From contig JAFTIL010000097.1 of NCBI GenBank assembly GCA_017456905.1, positions 1 through 47,309 on the forward strand: a DNA stretch of 47,309 nucleotides. The letters are read 5' to 3'. Position numbers and translations under genes: made by a program. Source of the DNA: Clostridia bacterium (GTDB lineage Bacteria; Bacillota; Clostridia; Oscillospirales; CAG-272). Position 1 is the stretch's first letter; each line of letters begins with the position of its first letter. The notes below the pieces were generated by a model that worked only from the letters and a program-made list of their open reading frames with translations, searched no databases and had not been told where the DNA came from. Positions 26,390 through 33,862 of this stretch are shown here, in pieces.

Positions 26390-27135
26390 GCAATGGCCGC
26401 CAGTAAAAGGTCGGATACGAGGTCAACGGTCAACACGAGGGGTCCCTCCCAATCGCCGATGTAGACTATCTGTGCCAATTGGTAAAGGAGATGTGAGAAG
26501 GCTCGGGTGACAAAGATCAGAATAGCAGTTGCAAATGTCGAGACCTGTACGGGATTTTTGAAGGACAAAAGCTTGGCCATAGGAAAGGCTGTGGAACGGA
26601 TGCCCCCTGCCAGATCCCCGTCCAGAAGAACGTTCATCTCCCATTTTTTCTTGGAGCGGCCCAGGATCAAGACTGCCATGAAAAGTACGATGGCATACTG
26701 ACCCAGTTCCATCAAAAGGTTGGGAAGTATGATTGGCAGATCCTTGGCAACAAAATATGTAAAGGAAGGAACACTGCCGTCAAAAATGCAATCCATGATG
26801 AAATTTGCCAGGAACTTTACAATGGTAGCCACCGAGAAGGTGATCCAAACACTGCGCGAGCCCCAAAAGCCTCGTCTGAAAACGGCGAAGATGGTGGCGG
26901 CAAACACCGCAAAGAATACAGCCAGCTCCAGGCCTTTAAAAGCATAATAAAGGATATAGGTAACGGCGGCATCCTGATAGGAGATATTGGCAGATAATTG
27001 AGTATAGAGCGGTACCAACAAAAGCGAGTACAGGCCATAACCGATCAGGGAGAGGAAAAGGACCAGTCGGCTGATGCGTTTTACAGCGACGGCCGCGTGG
27101 TCTTCGTAGGTCAGGAGTTGAGAATGGTTCTTCAT
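26302..27135 (-). CDS. Hypothetical multipass membrane protein
   Basis: I do not recognise this 277-residue protein. The start at 27135 is supported by GAAAGGA 7 nt upstream. About seven hydrophobic segments are visible: LVLFLSLIGYGLYSLLLVPL, LELAVFFAVFAATIFAVF, FSVATIVKFLANFI, LGQYAIVLFMAVLIL, TFATAILIFVTRAF and LLLAAIAYFVMVLLLSAF among them. A cytoplasmic stretch (RSKKKWEMNVLLDGD) interrupts them. It begins 26 nt after the sugar-kinase gene and is probably cotranscribed with it, suggesting but not proving a link to amino-sugar or envelope metabolism. Its 3' end overlaps the convergent flippase gene. Confidence 0.8.
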   Translation of the reverse strand: MKNHSQLLTYEDHAAVAVKRISRLVLFLSLIGYGLYSLLLVPLYTQLSANISYQDAAVTYILYYAFKGLELAVFFAVFAATIFAVFRRGFWGSRSVWITFSVATIVKFLANFIMDCIFDGSVPSFTYFVAKDLPIILPNLLMELGQYAIVLFMAVLILGRSKKKWEMNVLLDGDLAGGIRSTAFPMAKLLSFKNPVQVSTFATAILIFVTRAFSHLLYQLAQIVYIGDWEGPLVLTVDLVSDLLLAAIAYFVMVLLLSAFDRREMEALSNVSEGSST

Positions 27136-27161
27136 ATCAGGATCCTTTCGTTGATCTTTGG

Positions 27162-28145
27162 TCAAGGATGGTAGGTTTGCATAAAGTTTCGTTTGAAATC
27201 CGAATAGCGCTCTGCTCTGGCGGGACCTGCGGACATAGCCATGGCTTCTGTCAAAGCACCGAAAACGGGAGGAACGTCGGATAAAATCAAGGTCGTCTTT
27301 TCTTTAACGTCCAATGGTAACCGGCAAGAAATACGGAGCGTCCACGCGGGAGAGGCCTTGGTGCAAATGCTGCCGCCGAGAATGACATTCACAGGATCCT
27401 TGTTATCGATCTTGCGGGCGGCAGCGGTGATACACTCAGCCAAGGCTTGAGCGTTGACATCCAAAATATTTTTGGCAACTGCATCTCCCTGCTCTGCCAG
27501 TTCAAAGACCAGCGGCGCACAAGAGGCAATATAGGACTTGCCCTTTTGATATATTTCCGTGATCATCTCATGAGGCGAGGCACCCAAATAACGGGTCACG
27601 GCTTGCAAGAGGGGGGTATGCGTCTTTATATCGGCGCGGCCGTCACAAGCCTTCAAAGAGGCCTCCAGTGCCATGCGGCCAATATCGTAACCGCCCCCTG
27701 CACTGTCCAACAGATAGCCCCAACCGCCAACGCGGTGAAGCGTATCATCTGAACGAAGGAAGCACACGCTTCCCGTTCCGCAGATCAAACAAACGCCGTT
27801 GCCAGTAGGAGACCCCGCAGACAAGAGATTGATCACATCGGAGTGAACGGACAATGCCCCCACATCACCGCACAACATGCACAGCTTGGCTTTAAGATCA
27901 TCCTTTAAGGCCAATGCTCCCGAGATACCGCAAAAAACGCTGACGGAGGAAGCGGATATACAAGCATCATGTAAAAGCGAACGGATCAGCGAAGCGATCA
28001 CTTCTGCCGAAGCATCAAGTCCGATATCGTTTGGATTGGAAGGCCCTTGTTTGTGGCTACACAGCACGCGGCCCTCTGCATTGGTCAAAACGGCTTCTGT
28101 CTTTGTACCGCCGCCGTCTATACCGATATAGTGGGTAATCCTCAA
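27162..28145 (-). CDS. BadF/BadG-type amino-sugar kinase (GlcNAc/MurNAc kinase-like)
   Basis: This 327-residue ASKHA-fold kinase has the phosphate-1 loop GIDGGGTKT (residues 8-16), the ICGTGSVCF phosphate-2 region, GGWGYLLDSAGGGYDIG and ILGGSI. The length and motifs match N-acetylglucosamine kinases and clostridial MurK, which phosphorylates both GlcNAc and MurNAc. A TTG start is called: AAAGGAGGG lies 7 nt before it, whereas the upstream ATG (28169) has that ribosome site inside its reading frame. With namZ 4 kb away, a MurNAc salvage role is plausible but inferred. Confidence 0.87.
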   Translation of the reverse strand: MRITHYIGIDGGGTKTEAVLTNAEGRVLCSHKQGPSNPNDIGLDASAEVIASLIRSLLHDACISASSVSVFCGISGALALKDDLKAKLCMLCGDVGALSVHSDVINLLSAGSPTGNGVCLICGTGSVCFLRSDDTLHRVGGWGYLLDSAGGGYDIGRMALEASLKACDGRADIKTHTPLLQAVTRYLGASPHEMITEIYQKGKSYIASCAPLVFELAEQGDAVAKNILDVNAQALAECITAAARKIDNKDPVNVILGGSICTKASPAWTLRISCRLPLDVKEKTTLILSDVPPVFGALTEAMAMSAGPARAERYSDFKRNFMQTYHP

Positions 28146-28170
28146 AATATGCCCTCCTTTGATATACAAG

Positions 28171-28219
28171 AAGGGATCATTGCTGAAACGCCGTTATGGG
28201 CAAGCAGTCATGATCCCTT
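28171..28219 (-). terminator. Long hairpin between CpsB-like and kinase genes
   Basis: A perfect 10-bp inverted repeat AAGGGATCAT/ATGATCCCTT with a 29-nt loop lies in the 90-nt gap of this operon. On the minus strand it is followed by CTTGTATATC, a poor T-run, so it may attenuate rather than end transcription. Confidence 0.4.
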
Positions 28220-28235
28220 TTGCACAGAGTATTTA

Positions 28236-28928
28236 TCAATGCCTGACAGCCGATGAAATCAGCTTATCCGTATTCTCCATGATCCGTTGGGCCTGATCGC
28301 CATGGGATCCGCAGACCTTCGTAAAGGGCTTGTACGCTTTGGCGTTATCTCCGTGAAGATCGCTTCCAAGCGCTATGATCTTGCCCTCCTCGATCCAACG
28401 CATCAAATGTTTGGGTTTTAATAGCCGACTTAAGCAAACAGCATTAAGCTGAGCTTGAAAGCCCATATCAAAGAGTGCCTCCACCAGCTTATAAGGATAT
28501 CTATCCACGTGAGCAAAGACGGGACGAATGCCTCGATTGGAAATCTCAGCTACCGTGCGATAGAGACGATCGCTCCATGCACCTGCCGAAAAGGGCATTT
28601 CCAAAAGCAGGATATCGGTTCCTTCAAGGCAAAGCTTTTCAAGACCCTCCATCCGATCCAGACCTTCACAGATCAACACCTCGGCACCCAAAATAATCTT
28701 AGGACGAGGTTTGTTTTGCGAAATCTCCAAGAGACGTGCCAAGGATGCTGCTCTTGCTTCAAGAAAATCATCGACCAGGATTTCCTGGGGATAGAAATGA
28801 GAGGTGGCACATACCGTATCCACGCCTGCCTGTGACATGAGCTGAAGCTGAGCCAGACTCACCTGAGAGCTTCGGGAGCCGTGATCCAGGCGAGGCAGGA
28901 TATGAGCGTGAAAATCAATAATTTTCAT
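28236..28928 (-). CDS. CpsB/CapC-family tyrosine-protein phosphatase (PHP fold)
   Basis: This 230-residue metal-dependent phosphatase removes phosphate from BY-kinase tyrosine residues. PHP metal motifs are visible: DFHAHILP (Asp5, His7, His9), ATSHFYP, GAEVLICEGL, FAHVDRYPY and GSDLHGD. A clear ribosome site is missing before ATG 28928. It starts 17 nt after the BY-kinase stop and probably depends on translational coupling. The typical CpsB opening (DIHCHILPGIDDG) is altered to FHAHILPRLDHGS, but the metal ligands remain. Confidence 0.9.
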   Translation of the reverse strand: MKIIDFHAHILPRLDHGSRSSQVSLAQLQLMSQAGVDTVCATSHFYPQEILVDDFLEARAASLARLLEISQNKPRPKIILGAEVLICEGLDRMEGLEKLCLEGTDILLLEMPFSAGAWSDRLYRTVAEISNRGIRPVFAHVDRYPYKLVEALFDMGFQAQLNAVCLSRLLKPKHLMRWIEEGKIIALGSDLHGDNAKAYKPFTKVCGSHGDQAQRIMENTDKLISSAVRH

Positions 28929-28945
28929 AAGCAATCATCGTGGGA

Positions 28946-30619
28946 TCAGTTTGCCTGCTCCTCTTTATCGGATCTTTCCGGATTTTGCTCCCAAAGACCG
29001 TTATCCGTATAGCCGTAACGGTAATCGCCGTTTTTGCGGTCATAACCGTTCTTGCCGTAGCTACCGGACTTGTATTTACCGTACTTACCGTGCTTATGAT
29101 TACCGTAGCCGTAATATTTGTTCTTGTAGTAATCACCGGACTTGATATCCACGTCGTTGAGGACAAAGCCAACGATGGAGCCGCCCAGATTTTCCATAGT
29201 CTCTACTGCGATGTTGACAAGGCGGCGATCGGAATACGCGGCACGAATGACGAATACGAAGCCCGTAACGATATCGCTGAGAACACCCGCATCGGTAACC
29301 TCACAAATGGGGGGCAGGTCGATGAAAATGACGTCGTACTTCTGCTTCGCCTCAGCCATAAAGGTACGCATTTTAGGAGAAGCCAGCAGCTCGGCGGGGT
29401 TGGGAGGAATGTGACCACTGGTCATGACATCCAAACCCTCGTGAGCGGTGTGACGGATAGCATCGGCATCATTCTTACATACACCTGCCAGCAGTTCACT
29501 GAGACCGTAGGCCTTAGGATCCAAATTGAAGATACGATGCTGTACGGGACAGCGGAGGTCACCGTCCAGAAGCAGGACCTTTTTACCCATCTGGGCGAAG
29601 GAAATGGCGGTGTTGGCAATCAGAATGGATTTACCTGCGCCCACGTAAGCGGAGGTCACGCCAAAGACGGCGCAGGACTCACCCTTAGTGGTATAGCACA
29701 TATTGGTTCTCACAAGCTTAAAGGCCTCGGCGATAGCGAAGGGAGTTTCTTTAGAGAGGAGATGGCCCGAATAGTCACGGGAGAAGGAAGAAATGCTGTT
29801 TTGACCGACGTATGAAGAAGTATAGCCCTTCTTCTTTTTCTTCTTGGAATCCTTTCCTTTTTCGCTGCTCCACGTAGGGATCTGGCCGATCAGAGGAATG
29901 GTGAAATATGCCTTAATATCCTCTTCATCGTACAAGGTATTATCAAAGAATGCACGCAAAAATCCAATGACATATACCAGTGCGGCACCCAGCACAAAGC
30001 CGAGAAGCGCAAAGGTAAGCGTACCTCTGCCCGAAGGCTCGTCATCGAGCTCTGCCTTATCCATCAGCTTGGCAACACTTTCGTATTCCTCGCCGCCGGA
30101 GACAGTATGAATGGCTACACAATAATCCAGCTTTCCGGGAATCACCTTTTCAAAGGCCTTAGCCACCTCGTAAGCCACCATGGCATCCTCATGGATGATC
30201 TCCACGGTGAGCACCTGAGCATCTACGGAAGCGTTGAGCATTTCTTCAATGGATTCACGGTTGATGTCCTTATATCTGTCATCGTACTGTGCCTTGTTTT
30301 GCATTTCTGACGCAACCTCGTCGATGACCATACTGCTTTCGATCACCAGGACAAAGTTTGCAGCCAAATCACGGGCGGAGGAGGTGCTGCCGGGGTTAAC
30401 GACGGTTGTACCGTCACTGGCACGGACCACGGCGTTAACATAATACTTCATGCCCGAGGAATAAGTGGGCTTCGTGGTGAAAAACTTGAAGGCTCCCGCC
30501 AAGGCACCGCAGATGGCACCAATGACAAGCATACGCACCAGCGATGCTTTCAAAATCTTCAACAAAAATCTTATATCTACTTGTTCACTTTGATTTTCAT
30601 TGAACTTATTAACATCCAT
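28946..30619 (-). CDS. Wzz-type chain-length regulator fused to BY-kinase (CpsC/CpsD-like)
   Basis: This 557-residue bacterial tyrosine autokinase controls exopolysaccharide or capsule assembly at the membrane. The start at 30619 has AAAGGA 9 nt upstream. The Wzz part has two membrane segments (about 33-55 and 213-235) around an extracellular domain. The kinase follows, with Walker A AYVGAGKS (Lys330), Walker A' LLLDGDLR and Walker B VIFIDLPP. The C-terminal ~60 residues are a Gly/Lys/Tyr-rich tail with 12 tyrosines, the expected autophosphorylation cluster. Modulator and kinase are fused as in Proteobacteria, whereas many Firmicutes split them. No glycosyltransferase or polymerase genes lie nearby. 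Confidence 0.92.
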   Translation of the reverse strand: MDVNKFNENQSEQVDIRFLLKILKASLVRMLVIGAICGALAGAFKFFTTKPTYSSGMKYYVNAVVRASDGTTVVNPGSTSSARDLAANFVLVIESSMVIDEVASEMQNKAQYDDRYKDINRESIEEMLNASVDAQVLTVEIIHEDAMVAYEVAKAFEKVIPGKLDYCVAIHTVSGGEEYESVAKLMDKAELDDEPSGRGTLTFALLGFVLGAALVYVIGFLRAFFDNTLYDEEDIKAYFTIPLIGQIPTWSSEKGKDSKKKKKKGYTSSYVGQNSISSFSRDYSGHLLSKETPFAIAEAFKLVRTNMCYTTKGESCAVFGVTSAYVGAGKSILIANTAISFAQMGKKVLLLDGDLRCPVQHRIFNLDPKAYGLSELLAGVCKNDADAIRHTAHEGLDVMTSGHIPPNPAELLASPKMRTFMAEAKQKYDVIFIDLPPICEVTDAGVLSDIVTGFVFVIRAAYSDRRLVNIAVETMENLGGSIVGFVLNDVDIKSGDYYKNKYYGYGNHKHGKYGKYKSGSYGKNGYDRKNGDYRYGYTDNGLWEQNPERSDKEEQAN

Positions 30620-30665
30620 AGTCACTGTTCCTTTCATAAGTTTCTACAGAAGTCATAACCACTAC

Positions 30666-30694
30666 ATTATACACTCATGCATTGATTTTGTCAA
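30666..30694 (-). promoter_or_regulatory. Consensus promoter of the BY-kinase operon
   Basis: Minus strand TTGACA (30694-30689), 17 nt, TATAAT (30671-30666): a perfect sigma-A promoter about 45 nt before the start. Confidence 0.85.
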
Positions 30695-30799
30695 GAGTTA
30701 GCGCCGTATTTTATCTAAAGCACGGCTGAAGCCGCCCCCGCTCATCTTTCTATGAGTCATATAAAAAAGTGATAAATCTAAAGGGAATTTCTCAAAGCA

Positions 30800-33700
30800 C
30801 TATTCCCCGAGCTTATCCATCGTCGAAAAGACACGATTGACATCAAGAAGTTTTCCGTCCATTGTTAAGACAGTGAGCCGATATTCGCAGGGATATATAG
30901 CCATAACGTTCCTTAGCGAAGCAATTTTATCCGCCAATTCTCCCGTGCCGCCAATGAGTTTGACAGTTCCATCATGGGAGACACACAGGGTCGCTTCGGG
31001 GAGACAAGCGATGTAAACGATATTTTTGAGGCGCTCCACACGGCATTGACCCAGTTTGTTATCGCCGGCGGCCACCACACGGCCATCCGCCAACAGACCG
31101 ACGGTGTGTCTATCGCCACAGGCAACCATCACCACGTTGCGCCAATCGTCCAGTTCACATTGGCCGTGAGCATTTTTTCCTGCGGCCAATACGCAGCGAT
31201 CCTTTGTAAGTGCAACCGTGTGATAGCGTCCACAGGCGATCTGTACCGCTTCTCGCCAAGCGGTCGTAGCACATTGGCCGTCCGTATTTTCTCCCGCGGC
31301 AAAGACCCGACCGTCAGCCGTTAGCATAGCCGTATGGTTACTGCCGCAGGCAACGGATTGCCAGCACGGCGGTGTCGATGCATCAGATACAGCATTTTGC
31401 GCCATTTGCTCCCAAAGCGCTGTATCGCGATTTTCAGGAACGTGACCAAAGGTTTTCACTTTGCCGTCATCCGTGACGGCCACCGTATGATAGAGGCTAC
31501 CCGCCACCCAGCGATACCTATGCCGCTTTGAAGACTCACCCGCCATCCGATCATGAACGTCGGGGCTTTCCAACCGGCCATCCTTGGTCAAGCAGACCGT
31601 ATAACCAAGACTTTGGGCAACGCGGCCGACCAGTGCAAGGGGAGTTCTGTCCTTGGGCGGAAGAATCCCCAGACTGAAGCTGTCCTTCCCTTCCGGAGGG
31701 AAAGCGGGAGAATCCGATCCATGAGACAAATCATCTTTGCCGCTCAGCGAATGATCAGCACGAGAGTTTTCGGGAAGATCTATCGAGGTGGTATAAATAC
31801 CAAAGCCATCAAGCTGACGGAGATCTCTGAAAAGCACAAAGGCTGAAGCGGCGGTGCATTGTCCGTCGAGGTCAAGACCTTCGGCCATGACCTGGCCATA
31901 TCGATCCACGGTCACGATATGCTCAGGACCGCATTGCATGGCCAGAACATCCGTTTTCCAATGGGTATCAAAGGGCTCGTAACCCGTGGATTCTGCCTTT
32001 TCCCAAGCCATAACGGCACCGCTGATCTCATCAGGGGAAAGATTCTGCCCTTGATCGCTCACGTGCTGTCCCGCTGTAAGTACACGTCCATCTGCGGTCA
32101 GACCCGCCGTATAGCTTCTGCCGCATCCAATGGATACGATATTGCTCCAGGAAGAGGTATCACATTGACCAAAATGATTTTTCCCTGATGTCAGTACGTG
32201 GCCGCCGTAACAAAGTGCTGCCGTAAATCCATCTCCCGCGGCAATGGCGCGGACGCCCCGCCAGCTTGCGAGGTCAAGAAGCTCTCCACGAGAACCTCGG
32301 TGAGGGTAAGTCTCATCGCCAACACCAACGACGCGGCCATCCTTACGCAGGCCTACCATATGGTGTTCGGACAGAGCCAGATCCACGAGATCCGTCCAAT
32401 CGTTTTTATCCAGAAGTGTCGGGTCAAAGGGAAGGATTTTACCCGACGTAAAGAGTGTGCCGTCTGTCCCAATGCCCACGGTATACGTATCCGAGGATCG
32501 AAGAAGCCGGATGCCCTGCCATTCCGTTACGTTTCCCTGCCCATGAATATTCCAGCCTGCAAAAAGCACACGACCATCTTCCGTCAGGCCCAAGGAATGA
32601 TATTTTCCCGTCTGAATGGCCTTGACACGACGCCATTCGCTTACACGGCAACAGCCGTTCACGTTATTGCCGTCGGCGCTAACACTTCCATCCGTGTGTA
32701 GTGCCAAAATATGAGCGCTTCCACAACTCAAGGCGCAGACGTTTTTCCAATTTTTGACGAGTCGGAGTCCCGCCGTGGCATTAACGCGGCCATCTGCCTG
32801 AATACAGGCAGTCAGGCGCTCTCCGCAAGACAGACGGCGCAAACAACGTTTGGCTTCACTCAGCCGCTGCTGATACAGCTTCTCTGTGCGTTCCTTTTTT
32901 TGTTCCTCCACACGGCGGTAGCTGCTATAATCCTCAAAGCTCTTGAAAAGCGCACCCCAGCGGACGGTGGCACATTGTCCGTATTCGTTATGTCCTACCG
33001 AAACCACCTCGCCGCTTCGGCAAAGTACCGCCATATGAGTGGGTCCCATGGCGCAGGCTGTATAATCCCGTCCCAAGCGATCCAGCTTTTTGGCGTCCTC
33101 TTTGCGGGTAGAAAGTAAGCGGCCCTGAGCTGTGATAGCCACGATACCTCTGGCCGAGGCGGCCACGTAAACGAGATTGCGCCATCTGCGGGTACAGGCG
33201 GGCAGGTAGCCCGTGGACAACAGACGTCCGTCACCGTGGGTGATAGCAAGCACGTGCTTCCCTTCCTCATCCGAAAAAACACCCGCTACCTGCCGCCAAT
33301 GTTCCACCGCGTGATGCAGGGGCTTGTGGCCCCCCGCCACGAGAAGGCGGCCGTCGTTTTTGAGGCCGACGGTAAAATTACGGCCACAGCAAACGTCTGC
33401 CATATCGCTCCAATGCTCTGTACGGCATTGGCCAAATTGATTATTGCCTGAAGAAAGTATCTGGCCGTTTGCCAGTAGCGCTGCGGCGTGCTTTTGACCG
33501 CAGGAGATCGCCGAGACACAGGCCCAGCTATTGACGTTGATCCCGTGATCACGGCACCTGCCCGCCGTCAGAACAGCACCGTTCCGACATAGGCCGAGCA
33601 CGTAATCAGGGCCGCCGTATACGGCCAGCATATCCTGCCAATCAGCAGCGGCCTTTTGCCCCCAGCGGTTTTCACCCGCATATTTTACCGTTCCCTGCTC

Positions 33701-33862
33701 TGTAAGGGCTACCGTAAAGCCGATGCCGCATCCGATGATCCCTCGGCGTATGCGGATACGGTCTCTGCGTCCGTAAGTCCCGTAAGCGGTTTCGGCGGTA
33801 AAGGCTGTCATAAGGTTCATATCATCTCGGCGCCCTTGCAACCGCAAGCGGCTTCCTTTCAT
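30800..33862 (-). CDS. Giant cytosolic RCC1-repeat (beta-propeller) protein
   Basis: This 1020-residue protein consists almost entirely of ~45-residue RCC1-like repeats (pattern ACGxxHTVALTxDGRVxAAG, then NxxGQC). By eye there are about 7 in the first third, 8 in the middle and 7 at the end. A charged helical linker (VEEQKKERTEKLYQQRLSEA) and a Ser/Pro-rich linker separate them, which suggests three consecutive seven-bladed propellers. No signal peptide or membrane segment is present. The start overlaps the GH127 stop by ATGA, so the two are translated together; an internal ATG at about 33822 is an alternative. RCC1 propellers mediate protein binding; bacterial members are mostly uncharacterised and no function is assigned. 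Confidence 0.85.
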   Translation of the reverse strand: MKGSRLRLQGRRDDMNLMTAFTAETAYGTYGRRDRIRIRRGIIGCGIGFTVALTEQGTVKYAGENRWGQKAAADWQDMLAVYGGPDYVLGLCRNGAVLTAGRCRDHGINVNSWACVSAISCGQKHAAALLANGQILSSGNNQFGQCRTEHWSDMADVCCGRNFTVGLKNDGRLLVAGGHKPLHHAVEHWRQVAGVFSDEEGKHVLAITHGDGRLLSTGYLPACTRRWRNLVYVAASARGIVAITAQGRLLSTRKEDAKKLDRLGRDYTACAMGPTHMAVLCRSGEVVSVGHNEYGQCATVRWGALFKSFEDYSSYRRVEEQKKERTEKLYQQRLSEAKRCLRRLSCGERLTACIQADGRVNATAGLRLVKNWKNVCALSCGSAHILALHTDGSVSADGNNVNGCCRVSEWRRVKAIQTGKYHSLGLTEDGRVLFAGWNIHGQGNVTEWQGIRLLRSSDTYTVGIGTDGTLFTSGKILPFDPTLLDKNDWTDLVDLALSEHHMVGLRKDGRVVGVGDETYPHRGSRGELLDLASWRGVRAIAAGDGFTAALCYGGHVLTSGKNHFGQCDTSSWSNIVSIGCGRSYTAGLTADGRVLTAGQHVSDQGQNLSPDEISGAVMAWEKAESTGYEPFDTHWKTDVLAMQCGPEHIVTVDRYGQVMAEGLDLDGQCTAASAFVLFRDLRQLDGFGIYTTSIDLPENSRADHSLSGKDDLSHGSDSPAFPPEGKDSFSLGILPPKDRTPLALVGRVAQSLGYTVCLTKDGRLESPDVHDRMAGESSKRHRYRWVAGSLYHTVAVTDDGKVKTFGHVPENRDTALWEQMAQNAVSDASTPPCWQSVACGSNHTAMLTADGRVFAAGENTDGQCATTAWREAVQIACGRYHTVALTKDRCVLAAGKNAHGQCELDDWRNVVMVACGDRHTVGLLADGRVVAAGDNKLGQCRVERLKNIVYIACLPEATLCVSHDGTVKLIGGTGELADKIASLRNVMAIYPCEYRLTVLTMDGKLLDVNRVFSTMDKLGE

